From the NCBI RefSeq assembly GCF_002835935.1, contig NZ_PJCF01000087.1:124001-188000 (forward strand): 64,000 bases of DNA. Direction: 5' to 3'. Below the pieces are notes generated by a model, which saw only the letters and a program-made list of their open reading frames with translations, was not told the origin of the DNA and made no database searches. Numbering within the stretch: the stretch's first letter is position 1; each line of letters starts with the position of its first letter. The translations under genes were made by a program, and so were the position numbers. Shown piece by piece: positions 1 through 8,893 of the stretch. This DNA is from Paraglaciecola sp. MB-3u-78. Lineage in GTDB: Bacteria > Pseudomonadota > Gammaproteobacteria > Enterobacterales > Alteromonadaceae.

Positions 1-1
1 T

Positions 2-502
2 GCGTTAACCGGCATCAATAATAGACGTTTCCTAGAAGATCAGTTGGATATCCAGTGGAAAATAGCGAAGCGGCAAACGCAACTCGTCACCATCATGATG
101 ATAGATATCGATCACTTCAAAAAATATAATGATACCTACGGACACCCTGCAGGAGATCAAGCACTCAAACGTGTAGCTGAAGTTCTAAGTAGCTCGTTTT
201 TAAAATCGACAGATTTTGTGGCTCGCTATGGCGGTGAAGAGTTCATTATTTTGTCTATTGATGGTAAGCCAGAGCAAATAAGACAGTACGCTGACCGAGT
301 AGTAAAAAAAGTAGCCGACTTAGATATACTACATATTGGCTCAGAGCTTGGTAAGCTCAGTGTAAGTTTAGGATTTAGTACCTGGCAGCCAGAGGAACAC
401 GAAGCTGCGGCAGACATCATCAAGCAAGCTGACGAAGCGCTGTATCAAGCAAAAAATGCGGGACGAAATCAAGCTATCGCACATGTCGATAGCATAACTT
501 AG
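2..502 (+). CDS. Diguanylate cyclase GGDEF domain, 3' part of a gene cut by the window edge
   Basis: The reading frame is open from base 2, and the residues before the first ATG (ALTGINNRRFLEDQL) match the start of a GGDEF domain, so the true start lies outside the window. The GGDEF domain is complete: IDIDHFKKYNDTYGH is followed by the active-site loop RYGGEEF and a C-terminal ADEALYQAKNAGRN block. It should make cyclic-di-GMP from two GTP. The inhibitory I-site (RxxD five residues before GGEEF) reads KSTD, so its first Arg is replaced by Lys and product feedback may be weak. Any sensor domain is off the left edge. The link to the exopolysaccharide genes further right is only thematic. Confidence 0.93.
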   Translation, partial: ALTGINNRRFLEDQLDIQWKIAKRQTQLVTIMMIDIDHFKKYNDTYGHPAGDQALKRVAEVLSSSFLKSTDFVARYGGEEFIILSIDGKPEQIRQYADRVVKKVADLDILHIGSELGKLSVSLGFSTWQPEEHEAAADIIKQADEALYQAKNAGRNQAIAHVDSIT

Positions 503-600
503 TCCACTAGCTTGCCTTAGTCTATAGAAACACGAATCAAAACGGTGCCGGATACATTCTGCAAATACTGTTTATATCAGCCACCGCTATGTCTGCAAAT

Positions 601-634
601 GGCACCTATGCACAGAAGCTAACTATGTATAGTT
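601..634. repeat. Left inverted repeat of the RIT element
   Basis: This 34-bp sequence begins GGCACCTATGCACAGAAGCT and is the exact reverse complement of 4035-4068. It is a probable recombinase binding site. Confidence 0.9.
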
Positions 635-756
635 GTTGTTTTTGAAAATCCAAGACTCTCTATTCTATTGGGCTTCAGGCAAGGCCATGACCCATTAACT
701 TGACATAGTTTTACCCGTATTCTGAAGTGGTAATCCACCCACCTCAGGAGACTGAA

Positions 757-1998
757 ATGAACCCCAACTATCACTCAACCACTTGGCTTCTTGAAAGCCA
801 ACTGGCGGCATACGTTGACGCTTTCAAGCGTCGCTTTACGGAAGGTCGCTACGTCCCTACAACCGTTGACAATTACTTAGCCAGCATTGCCCACTTCGCT
901 CACTGGTTAACTCAATCTGGAATCGATATTCATGGAATCGATGAACAAATAGTTCATCAGTTTCTTTATGAGCACCTGCCGCATTGCGACTGCGCAAGTC
1001 GGGTATACCGTGTTCGCAGAACATTACAAACTGCACTCAACCATCTTCTCAGCGTCCTACGCGCAAATGCAGTCATCGAAAAGCCGGCAATTGGCATGAC
1101 GCCAGCAGATGAGGAATTACGCCGCTTCGATATGTATATGAGCCATGCTCGAGGGCTTGCGCCAAGTACGTGCCGACAGCGCCTTCGAGTCATTGCGCGT
1201 CTGCTGCTTGATAAATTCGCAAATAACACTGTGATAATTTCCGCGATGAATCCCGATGATGTGCGCAAGTTTGTCGCGAAGCAGAGCGAGTTGTGCAGCA
1301 CCCCACTCAGTATTACTCCCACCATCTCGGCATTGAGTGGGTATTTTCGCTATCGCGCTACGCAAGGCGATCCAGTCCATCATCTAACTGGGGTTCTATG
1401 CCGCCCAGCTAAGTGGCAACTTGCTTCGTTGCCAAAGACGCTCAATAGCGTCGAGATCGAATGTTTGATTGGGTCACTTGAGCATGACGGCCCATCTGCA
1501 CGCAGAGCTGCGGCCATCGTGCATTGTGCGTTGGGTCTTGGGCTGCGAAGTGGCGAAATAGCCAATCTCGGGCTAGATGATATCGACTGGCGTGCTGCCA
1601 CCATTGCACTGCGAAGAACCAAGGGTTGCCGCGAAGATGTCATGCCTTTACCTGCAGCGATAGGTCGCGCCATTGCCGACTACCTAAGACTTGAACGACC
1701 ACAAACCTCCAATCGTGCTGTTTTTGTGCGCAACATCGCTCCGCGCGATCAGGCAATTAGTCATCATCTAATCAGTAAAACAATACGACAGGCGTTTGCG
1801 CGAGCTGGTCTGCCGCACACACGGCCATACCTTCTGAGACACACGATGGCAAATCGTTTGCTCGAAGGTGGTAGTTCGCTCAAGGAAGTAGCGGATGTTC
1901 TGCGACATCGCTCGCTGAATACAACGATGATTTACGCCAAGCTCGACAGTAGAAATCTCGCTGCGGTCGCGCTACCTTGGCCAGGGAGCGCATTATGA
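757..1998 (+). CDS. Tyrosine recombinase, first of the RIT trio (RitA-like)
   Basis: This is a 413-residue integrase-family recombinase. The ATG at 757 is chosen over an upstream in-frame GTG at 727 because AGGAG sits six bases before it. An N-terminal SAM-like DNA-binding domain is followed by the catalytic domain. Visible catalytic pieces are the first Arg in GLRSGEIANL, YLLRHT (second Arg; the usual His of HxxR is Tyr here), LRHRSLN and the nucleophile Tyr in TMIYAKLD. The stop overlaps the next gene's ATG (ATGA at 1995-1998), which points to translational coupling. In RIT elements the three proteins are thought to act together, and their exact roles are unresolved. Confidence 0.9.
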   Translation: MNPNYHSTTWLLESQLAAYVDAFKRRFTEGRYVPTTVDNYLASIAHFAHWLTQSGIDIHGIDEQIVHQFLYEHLPHCDCASRVYRVRRTLQTALNHLLSVLRANAVIEKPAIGMTPADEELRRFDMYMSHARGLAPSTCRQRLRVIARLLLDKFANNTVIISAMNPDDVRKFVAKQSELCSTPLSITPTISALSGYFRYRATQGDPVHHLTGVLCRPAKWQLASLPKTLNSVEIECLIGSLEHDGPSARRAAAIVHCALGLGLRSGEIANLGLDDIDWRAATIALRRTKGCREDVMPLPAAIGRAIADYLRLERPQTSNRAVFVRNIAPRDQAISHHLISKTIRQAFARAGLPHTRPYLLRHTMANRLLEGGSSLKEVADVLRHRSLNTTMIYAKLDSRNLAAVALPWPGSAL

Positions 1999-2975
1999 TT
2001 ACCCACATTACGATGCAAATGCACGCAACCAATTACCTTGAAGAACGTCGCCGGCTTGGTTTTGATCTGCGCTCGGTAGGCTATTCTGTCAATAGTTTTG
2101 CAGGCTATGTTGACTCTCTTAATTTAGAGGGGCCACTGACCATCGAGGTCATGACCGCTTGGGCACAGTGCGACAAAGGAAATAGCGGCAATCCCAAGAC
2201 ATGGGCGCGGCGCCTGGGCAAGTTACGTCCATTTACCCGTTACCTGCAACAATTTGAACCGCTTACAGAAGTGCCTAACGACTTCACCTTTGGCCAAACC
2301 GGGCAGAGGCCAGCACCACATATCTATATTGAGCAGGAAGTCATCGAATTGCTGGCTGCAGCACGTAGTCTCGGCCCGTTCCCTGGATTACGAGGTGCAA
2401 CCTACGAAACACTGTTTGGCTTAATGGCTTCGACAGGACTACGTGTTTCAGAAGCAGTAAATTTACTGGAGACAGATGTTGACCTGAAGGCGGGTATGCT
2501 GATTATCCGGATGACCAAGTTCGCCAAATCACGCTATGTGCCGATGCACCCGAGCGTGGTCAACGTACTCAGACGTTATCAATCCTTACGCAATTTACAC
2601 ATTGAATTTACCGAAGAAATGCCTTTCTTTGTGGGCACTCGCGGTCGTCGTAAAGGTCATTGTTTGGGATTGCGCCAGGTACATAGAGTCTTTGCGGGCT
2701 TGCGCGATCAATTAAAATGGCTCAATCGCGGCACTAACGATGCCCCTCGCATTCACGACCTGCGACACACATTTATCGTTAATCGCGTGATGCTTTGGCA
2801 TTCTCAGGGCGTGAATGTCGATCAGCAGATGCTGGCATTGTCCACATATGTGGGGCACGCAAAGGTAACCAATACCTATTGGTATCTCAGCGGTGTACCG
2901 CAACTCATGACCGTGGTGGCAAATAAATTTGAAGCGTTTACGCAAATGCAGGGAGGTGAGCCATGTCTGAAATAA
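1995..2975 (+). CDS. Tyrosine recombinase, second of the RIT trio (RitB-like)
   Basis: This is a 326-residue tyrosine recombinase. It starts at the ATG that overlaps the previous stop; an in-frame TTG at 1977 is less likely. The catalytic set looks complete: Arg in TGLRVSEAVNL, HDLRHT, GHAKVTNT and the Tyr in NTYWYLSG. It overlaps the third recombinase by 13 bases. Its place as the middle gene of three overlapping recombinase genes is the main reason for calling it RitB-like. No partner such as an excisionase is seen. Confidence 0.9.
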   Translation: MITHITMQMHATNYLEERRRLGFDLRSVGYSVNSFAGYVDSLNLEGPLTIEVMTAWAQCDKGNSGNPKTWARRLGKLRPFTRYLQQFEPLTEVPNDFTFGQTGQRPAPHIYIEQEVIELLAAARSLGPFPGLRGATYETLFGLMASTGLRVSEAVNLLETDVDLKAGMLIIRMTKFAKSRYVPMHPSVVNVLRRYQSLRNLHIEFTEEMPFFVGTRGRRKGHCLGLRQVHRVFAGLRDQLKWLNRGTNDAPRIHDLRHTFIVNRVMLWHSQGVNVDQQMLALSTYVGHAKVTNTYWYLSGVPQLMTVVANKFEAFTQMQGGEPCLK

Positions 2976-3979
2976 TAGCGCCACGCTCTGTATCATTTGC
3001 ATCCTTGATTCAGCAATTTTTTACCGAGTACCTGGTAAAACAGCGTGCAGTGAGTCCACGTACTATTGCTTCTTACCGGGATGCGATGATGTTGTTTCTG
3101 GATTTCGCGCATGAACGTTTGGGCAAGTCTCCGACAGCACTTAGCCTGTCGGACTTTGATCCGGATTTGATTCTGGCATTTCTGGATCACTTGGAAATTG
3201 ACCGACACAATTCGGTTCGTAGTCGAAACCTCCGGCTGACCGCGTTACGTTCATTCCTGAAATTCGCGGCACGGCGTGATGTATCCTCTTTCTACTTCAT
3301 CGAGAGTGCGCTGGGTGTACCGATGAAACGTTTTGAACGACCGATGCTTGGATTTCTGTCGCGCGAGGAGATGTTGGCAGTGCTGGGTCAGCCAGGCGAT
3401 ACATGGACATCCAAGCGTGACCATTTGTTGTTGACTTTGCTATACAACACCGGAGCGAGAGTCTCGGAAATTATCGGCATACGTGTCTGTGATGTTGTTT
3501 TGGATGTAGCAGCCTGTGTACACCTACTCGGCAAGGGACGTAAGCAACGCTCAACACCTTTGTGGAAAAGCACTGTTCAGGAAATTCGGGCTTGGCTTAA
3601 ATACAACCCAACGTTTGGGAGGGATGCTGCCCTGCTGCCAAATCGTGCTGGACACGCAATGACACGCGGTAACGTATCGCAACGCCTCAATATCGCAGTA
3701 GTCAAGGCGACCGAGAAATTCAGCAGCTTATCCAAACGAAGTATTTCGCCGCACACAATTCGGCATACGACTGCAATGCATTTACTGCAATCAGGTGTCG
3801 ATTTTAGTGTGATTGCGTTATGGCTCGGGCATGAAAGCATGATCACCACCCATCGATACGTAGAGGCAAACTTGGAGATGAAAACGAAGGCGCTGGCAAA
3901 GCTTCAAGAGCCCGATACAAAAATGCATCTCTATCATCCCGCAGATGACGAACTGATGCAGTTCCTGCAGTCGCTGTAA
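2963..3979 (+). CDS. Tyrosine recombinase, third of the RIT trio (RitC-like)
   Basis: This is a 338-residue phage-integrase-type recombinase. The ATG at 2963 is preceded by a strong GGGAGGTGAG site that lies inside the end of the upstream gene. An N-terminal core-binding domain (about residues 10-95) is followed by a catalytic domain with Arg in TGARVSEIIG, HTIRHT, LGHES and the Tyr in THRYVEAN. About 35 residues follow the catalytic Tyr, a slightly long tail for the family. All three recombinases keep an intact active site, so the element may still be mobile. Confidence 0.9.
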   Translation: MSEIIAPRSVSFASLIQQFFTEYLVKQRAVSPRTIASYRDAMMLFLDFAHERLGKSPTALSLSDFDPDLILAFLDHLEIDRHNSVRSRNLRLTALRSFLKFAARRDVSSFYFIESALGVPMKRFERPMLGFLSREEMLAVLGQPGDTWTSKRDHLLLTLLYNTGARVSEIIGIRVCDVVLDVAACVHLLGKGRKQRSTPLWKSTVQEIRAWLKYNPTFGRDAALLPNRAGHAMTRGNVSQRLNIAVVKATEKFSSLSKRSISPHTIRHTTAMHLLQSGVDFSVIALWLGHESMITTHRYVEANLEMKTKALAKLQEPDTKMHLYHPADDELMQFLQSL

Positions 3980-4034
3980 AATTATGTACAGTTCGCTACC
4001 AGCAGTGTCTAGTAGCGTATGGGGTGACGGGCAA

Positions 4035-4068
4035 AACTATACATAGTTAGCTTCTGTGCATAGGTGCC
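4035..4068. repeat. Right inverted repeat of the RIT element
   Basis: This is an exact 34-bp reverse complement of 601-634. It is followed directly by a palindrome whose arms, TGCCACTATGTA (4065-4076) and TACATAGTGGCA (4083-4094), pair perfectly around a 6-base loop. That palindrome is only partly matched at the left end. Confidence 0.9.
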
Positions 4069-4261
4069 ACTATGTACAGCTATACATAGTGGCACATGGC
4101 CGACGGATAGAGAAGTTGATGTTGAAGGGTTTAAGCAGCAAAATGCACCAATATAACTCTAAGTGCTAATGACCGCTTAGTCGGAAAACCTGCCATTAGG
4201 ATACCAACCGATAAACATCAAAAAGTCTAAAGGTATACAGATTGCCTGAACGGCTCCTGAT

Positions 4262-4413
4262 CGCTCAAACCGGACGAAACCAGAATAAATCGCTACGTCC
4301 GCTATCTTGGGCATAGCAGTCATTTGGGAATTGAATCAGGCTGCTCTGAGCCTAAAAGCGGTCAGTCGAGCGTTAAGTCTGACGGTGAAGTATTTGCCAT
4401 AAGCGGTCGGTTG
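4262..4413 (+). repeat. Dispersed intergenic repeat, copy 1
   Basis: The core CTTGGGCATAGCAGTCATT, then GGAATTGAATCAGG, GCTCTGAGCCTAAAAGCGGT and GACGGTGAAG, recurs in the same order at 6071-6180 and 9237-9347. The 5' block, beginning CGCTCAAACCGGAC, recurs at 10051-10115. All copies lie in the same orientation. Confidence 0.8.
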
Positions 4414-4555
4414 GGATTGGCGGTAAGTTGAAGAAGGGCAAGGCTTTCTGGAAATCGAACATCGAACTGGGGCTGAAGTTTTGCCTTAGTGAGTTGCCTT
4501 TGTTTGGGCGCGCTTTGGTTTAGTGCAAACTTGATCAGTATGAGGCACAAGTATA

Positions 4556-5578
4556 CTAAACGAGTGATTCTGCAAAAATTCGCACTCGCTCTACACCTTC
4601 CGGCGCTGATGATAAGTCGCCGTGATCTACTCCAGGTAACTCTAAAAAATCAGCATTGGGTATTGCATCGGCCATTGCCCGGCCCAAACGTACGGGAACG
4701 GACATATCGCCAGAAAAATGTAGCACTAACGTAGGGCATTCTATTTTAGGTAGCATATCCCGTACATCAACATCTTTCATAAACTCGGTTAAGCGTTTTA
4801 TTGACTCACGCGTCGCTATTAGCCGTTCTAATGCTCGGTACGTCTTATCATCCATCATTTCCTTAGAGATACTAGGAAAGAACATATTCCTTAAGCTCGC
4901 CGTTCCCCAAGCGGGCGCTAGGGAGTCAAGCATTGCCTCTTCTATCCCACCGGGAAAGTCCGGTCTCTGTATCCAACTTGCTGTAGAACCTAAAAGAATT
5001 AGCCCTTTTACCCGTTCCGGATATTCAAGAGCGAACTTTATACACATGGCTCCGCCCTCGGATACGCCGAACAAAATCGTTTTATCTTGGCCGGCTGCAT
5101 CCATGACCGCTTCAATATCGTGTACTCGTTCATCGAGGTTAGGGACATGAGGGCACGGGTCAGATAGGCCCTGTCCTCGTTTATCAAAAGTCACTATGTT
5201 TGAGAATTCACCAATAGCCGCCGCCGTATCTCTGCTAGGGGGCAAGTGAGACGAAATATTGAGGTGGGAGATAATGCCCGGCGCAAAGAGAATATTGTGC
5301 GGGCCTTTGCCGAACTTGGCGTAGGCGATACGCAAGCCGTCGCATTCAACGTAGTGAATTGGATATGGTGCTGGTGAACTTAGCTGAGTAAGGGTGATTG
5401 GCTGGTTTTTCAAATTGGCTGTTATATCTGTAGCATTATTACGGCTATCAGTCATTTTCCGCTTCAATCTAATTAAAGCCGTCCACACTAAACCGATCAA
5501 AGCGCATATGGCAACCGCGCCGCTGAGTATAACCTCATGCTCGGTAATCCAATTTCCTATGTTGGTGAATATCTCCAT
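4556..5578 (-). CDS. Membrane-anchored alpha/beta hydrolase
   Basis: This is a 340-residue alpha/beta hydrolase. The ATG at 5578 is used; a TTG directly upstream adds only one residue. One N-terminal membrane segment (about residues 18-38, VILSGAVAICALIGLVWTAL) precedes a linker and the hydrolase fold. The catalytic triad is readable: Ser in the elbow FGVSEGG (about 173), Asp in HFSGDMSVPV and His in GVDHGD. The sequence resembles hydrolases sometimes fused to adenylate cyclases or regulators, but no such domain is present. The substrate cannot be told. It stands alone, flanked by repeat-rich intergenic DNA. Confidence 0.85.
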   Translation of the reverse strand: MEIFTNIGNWITEHEVILSGAVAICALIGLVWTALIRLKRKMTDSRNNATDITANLKNQPITLTQLSSPAPYPIHYVECDGLRIAYAKFGKGPHNILFAPGIISHLNISSHLPPSRDTAAAIGEFSNIVTFDKRGQGLSDPCPHVPNLDERVHDIEAVMDAAGQDKTILFGVSEGGAMCIKFALEYPERVKGLILLGSTASWIQRPDFPGGIEEAMLDSLAPAWGTASLRNMFFPSISKEMMDDKTYRALERLIATRESIKRLTEFMKDVDVRDMLPKIECPTLVLHFSGDMSVPVRLGRAMADAIPNADFLELPGVDHGDLSSAPEGVERVRIFAESLV

Positions 5579-6388
5579 CAAACCCTATTATTGTTATTCT
5601 AAGTGAAGTGACTAGTTAAGACGATTGTATTCAATTTGTTATAAATAGCGGTAGAAAACCACCTGACTACTTCGTCCGGTACCTGTGTATAGAATAAAAA
5701 GTCATTCTTCATAAAATCAAAATACATGTTGCCTCATATTTTCCATATTGACATCTCTTTTATGTCCTTGAGGGAGTGAAAATTGGCGATTTCTCGCCTA
5801 TTACTCAACTGTTTTCACTTAATGCGGAATTTTAAAAAAGCGCATCCCGCTGTTGTGCAAACCAGTTTTGAATATTGCTTTTGTTTATGATGATGAATGG
5901 CTTTTGCTCAAACAGACTTATCTGGGGCGGTGGCTCGATTTTCGCCGTTGTTGCGGTGTTAGATATCTGCTTTCAGCACGCAAGTGGAGTATGAACGATT
6001 GAGAAGCTAATCATTCCACCGTCTCCTTTTAGGCTCAAAGTTCCAATTGAAAGAGCCAAACGCGACTGGCAGCTATCTTGGGCATTGCAGTCACAAGGGA
6101 ATTGAATCAGACAGCTCTGAGCCTAAAAGCGGTCGGTCGCGCGTTAACCCTGACGGTGAAGTTTGTGCCAATAATGGCCGTAACTGTGGCTCGAAAAAAC
6201 TGGTTTTAACGCTCTTGTTTGCCACCATTGACGTCATTCACGAAGTCGCATGGGATCACTTCAAAGCGCGCTAAGCGGTAGCTAACAATTCGATAATCCT
6301 AACGTCTGCTTCATAAACTCAAACCCACTAGTCAGCCAATTAGGCAGTTTGGAGGCAAAGCGATCTGTCAAACTTAACGACCTAACGC
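5579..6388. other. Long intergenic stretch with repeat copy 2
   Basis: There are 810 bases with no supported gene. The second copy of the dispersed repeat occupies about 6071-6180. An open frame at 6047-6274 runs through the repeat and has no recognisable protein features, so it is not called. Confidence 0.55.
6071..6180 (+). repeat. Dispersed intergenic repeat, copy 2
   Basis: It shares the ordered blocks CTTGGGCAT, GGGAATTGAATCAG, AGCTCTGAGCCTAAAAGCGG, GCGTTAA and CTGACGGTGAAGTTTGTGCC with copies 1 and 3. Confidence 0.8.
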
Positions 6389-7390
6389 CTAGTTTTCATT
6401 TTGGAGACTGTCCAAGAATTCTATCAGCAAGGTATTCACCACTGTTGCTCGTTCACGCTGGATCCAGTGTCCCGCCTCTGGGAGAATATGACAGCCGCGT
6501 ATGCCAGGTAAGGTTGCATTGAAATTGTCGACACTAGCCATTACATTAGGAAACTTAAGTACATCATCACGCTCACCAGCAATAAACAGGGAAGGCTGAT
6601 GGATCACCTGCCCTTGCCAAGGTTTCATTAGCTCCCATGAACGGGTAATGTTGCGATACCAATTAAGCCCGCCACGAAACCCCGTTCTGCAAAACTCCGC
6701 AGCGTATTCTGCGATGTCTTGTTCGCTTAGCCAATCTGGCAGTGTTTCAGGCTCTACTGTATTGTCTAGAATGCCTTTACCAGATTGCAGCATACCAAAG
6801 GTTGTTGTGTCCGGCCCATTTCCTGATGCACTGTAATGGATTTGCCTGATTGATGCGGCTACATCTCGTTCCAATTCGGTCTCTGCCACCCCTGGCGTTT
6901 GAAAATATTGAAGATAAAAATTTTCAATACCGCCTAGGCGCAGGTTAGACAGAATATCTGTAGCACCGCTAGGTGCAAAAGGCACACTCATACCCACCAC
7001 TGCGGTAAAAAGGTCAGGCCTTAATAATGCACAATTCCAGGCCACCGGGGCACCCCAGTCGTGACCAATAATAACGGCTTGCTTTTCGCCTAATGCACCG
7101 ACCAGTTCGACCATGTCACCCACAAGATGCAGCATAGTATAATCACTTACGTCTGACGGGGCGGTGGTTCCACCAAAACCTCTCATGTCAGGTGCAACCG
7201 CTCGGTAGCCCGCGCCAGCCAAAGCAGCAATCTGGCTACGCCACGAAATCGCTAATTCAGGAAAACCATGACACAACACCACCAAAGGCCCACTGCCCAT
7301 GCTGGTGACTTTCATTGTTAAACCGTTGACCTGCAACATTTCAATGCTAGGCTCTGATAATGCTGACACTGTTGATTTACTTTGCTTCAA
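6389..7390 (-). CDS. Epoxide-hydrolase-like alpha/beta hydrolase
   Basis: This 333-residue protein is of the epoxide hydrolase/haloalkane dehalogenase type. HGFPE (about residues 41-45) forms the oxyanion hole, and the nucleophile is an Asp in GHDWGAP (about 111) rather than Ser. The acid lies in AGERDDVLKF and the His in EAGHWIQRE. Epoxide hydrolases open an epoxide to a diol through an aspartyl ester. The start is uncertain: a TTG at 7390 gives the full length, and an ATG at 7339 removes 17 residues with no loss of domain. It lies 108 bases downstream of the flavin monooxygenase on the same strand, so the pair could oxidise and then hydrolyse one compound. Confidence 0.85.
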   Translation of the reverse strand: MKQSKSTVSALSEPSIEMLQVNGLTMKVTSMGSGPLVVLCHGFPELAISWRSQIAALAGAGYRAVAPDMRGFGGTTAPSDVSDYTMLHLVGDMVELVGALGEKQAVIIGHDWGAPVAWNCALLRPDLFTAVVGMSVPFAPSGATDILSNLRLGGIENFYLQYFQTPGVAETELERDVAASIRQIHYSASGNGPDTTTFGMLQSGKGILDNTVEPETLPDWLSEQDIAEYAAEFCRTGFRGGLNWYRNITRSWELMKPWQGQVIHQPSLFIAGERDDVLKFPNVMASVDNFNATLPGIRGCHILPEAGHWIQRERATVVNTLLIEFLDSLQNEN

Positions 7391-7498
7391 AATATACTCA
7401 CTTACAATTTATACGCTCGTTACACTGCCTTAATAGACCTCAGCTGGCCCAACTCAATCAGCCAAGACAATATTCATCATAGATAGCAGCTCGGTTTT

Positions 7499-8893
7499 CT
7501 AAACAGCCGCGGCCAAACGCAGTAAATTCTCTACTGCAGCCTGAGCATTTTGACCGTAGCGTTGAAGTTGACTGTGCTTTTTATCGTCATCTGCGCTGAT
7601 GTTGGCAAACAAATGGGAAAAACCGTCGAGACGACAATCCACCAGCCACTTGGCTATGTCCGGATGAGCTCGCCACTGCCCCTCATTCATCATCCTATGT
7701 GCCTGCGATCTTAGAAAGTCTTTAACTGTGTCACTCATAGGAGTTGGATGAGTCATCGCTTGGCGCAATGCATCGTCCTGTATATTTGCCTCTATATAAG
7801 CGATTAATGCGCCGCTAAAACAAGGTTGCCATGAACGGATCATCTGCAGGTTAATTAGGTCATGTTGAAATACGGGCGTGAAATTATTGACGTTGTGCCC
7901 CAGACCGGCGGCTGTGCAATCTATATATAAACTATCTGGCTGACAACTTATCTCTCCCTGAGTTAGCTGCATTCCCTTCGAAGTGATGGCTTCAACCCGC
8001 CCAAGTCTAACAATGTTTTTTATGCGTTGAATCTGCTCAAGGTCAGCTTTTGTGATGATGGCAGCATGAAACATACTGGGCCACACATTCTTATCTAGGC
8101 GCAGCCAGTTACCCTTGGACTCCATGCCTAAACACACATCTTCAAGGCTTTTGGCTGCGGCAAAGGTTTCAGTTTGTCCGGCCAGAAACTCCAATGTCTG
8201 ATCCAGAAAGGCCTCATCGGGTTGAAATTTACTACGATCATAAAACCATGAATCTCGTGGTATCACCCAAGTGATATTATCGGCCGGATAATCATTAGCC
8301 AGTAGCCAAGTGATACTGTCGATACCTGTTTTACCACCACCGAGTACGGTGATATGTTTAAAGTTAGGCGCCAGTCGGCACAAATGGTTAGGGGGAACGC
8401 AGTTTACGCCTGCTGCTACCGCGAAATTGGGTGTATGGGTCATGGGAATTTCTGTGGTTATGTGAGTGGCGTTGACCACTTTTTTGTTCACCGTCACATT
8501 GTGTTTTTCACCTGACATCAGCGATATGATGTCACCCTCCTCTGTATATTCACATAAAGGAAGATACTGGACACGTTTAGAAGGAATAAACACCTCATCC
8601 ATAAGTGAATGGTAGTAATGAGTAATCTCAACGCCTGTTGCTAGTTCGAAGTAGCCCTTATTAAAGCCCGTTTCATCCAGCCTATTGCGTCCTAATGGAC
8701 GCGAAGCAACGCCATAAAAGCTTGATGGCTGGTGTAATCGCACAAAAGGATAGGCATCGTTCCAATGCCCGCCAACTTTTGGTCGCCGGTCAACCATCAA
8801 AAAAGTAGCGTCGGTTTCTTTGAGCATAGTGTCGACAAAAGCCATTGCCGTGGCACCACTACCAATAACAAGATAATCTGTTTTATATTCCAT
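7499..8893 (-). CDS. FAD-dependent monooxygenase-like oxidoreductase
   Basis: This 464-residue protein has two dinucleotide-binding motifs, as in flavin-containing monooxygenases. VIGSGATAMAF (about residues 8-18) binds FAD, and VLGGGKTGIDS (about residue 170) probably binds NADPH. GGHWNDAYPFVRLHQPS matches the conserved stretch after the FAD motif. The Baeyer-Villiger fingerprint (FxGxxxHxxxW) is not evident. AGGGAA before the ATG supports the start. The substrate is unknown. The epoxide-hydrolase-like gene directly downstream suggests a two-step oxidation and hydrolysis pathway; this is inference. Confidence 0.85.
   Translation of the reverse strand: MEYKTDYLVIGSGATAMAFVDTMLKETDATFLMVDRRPKVGGHWNDAYPFVRLHQPSSFYGVASRPLGRNRLDETGFNKGYFELATGVEITHYYHSLMDEVFIPSKRVQYLPLCEYTEEGDIISLMSGEKHNVTVNKKVVNATHITTEIPMTHTPNFAVAAGVNCVPPNHLCRLAPNFKHITVLGGGKTGIDSITWLLANDYPADNITWVIPRDSWFYDRSKFQPDEAFLDQTLEFLAGQTETFAAAKSLEDVCLGMESKGNWLRLDKNVWPSMFHAAIITKADLEQIQRIKNIVRLGRVEAITSKGMQLTQGEISCQPDSLYIDCTAAGLGHNVNNFTPVFQHDLINLQMIRSWQPCFSGALIAYIEANIQDDALRQAMTHPTPMSDTVKDFLRSQAHRMMNEGQWRAHPDIAKWLVDCRLDGFSHLFANISADDDKKHSQLQRYGQNAQAAVENLLRLAAAV

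Larger units (their letters stand above)
601..4068 (+). mobile_element. Recombinase-in-trio (RIT) element
   Basis: Three tyrosine recombinase genes overlap head to tail between perfect 34-bp inverted repeats at 601-634 and 4035-4068. This layout matches RIT elements, whose three recombinases (RitA, RitB, RitC) are always found together in overlapping frames. Similarity continues less perfectly outside the repeats (about 575-600 on the left, 4069-4100 on the right), so the true ends may be some 30 bp further out. The genes look more GC-rich than the surrounding sequence, consistent with acquisition. No passenger gene is present. Confidence 0.85.
3980..4555. other. Gap holding the RIT right end and intergenic repeat copy 1
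   Basis: No convincing gene lies here. The left third is the right end of the RIT element. The remainder carries the first copy of the dispersed intergenic repeat (about 4262-4413). Short open frames exist but have no ribosome site and overlap the repeat. Confidence 0.6.

Noticed and set aside
4489-5150. Plus-strand open frames opposite the first hydrolase gene
   Set aside because: They are antisense to a gene with a clear catalytic triad and show no protein motifs of their own.
6047-6274. Short open frame in the gap between the two hydrolase genes
   Set aside because: It runs through the dispersed repeat, has no ribosome site and no family resemblance. The frame is not kept in the other repeat copies.
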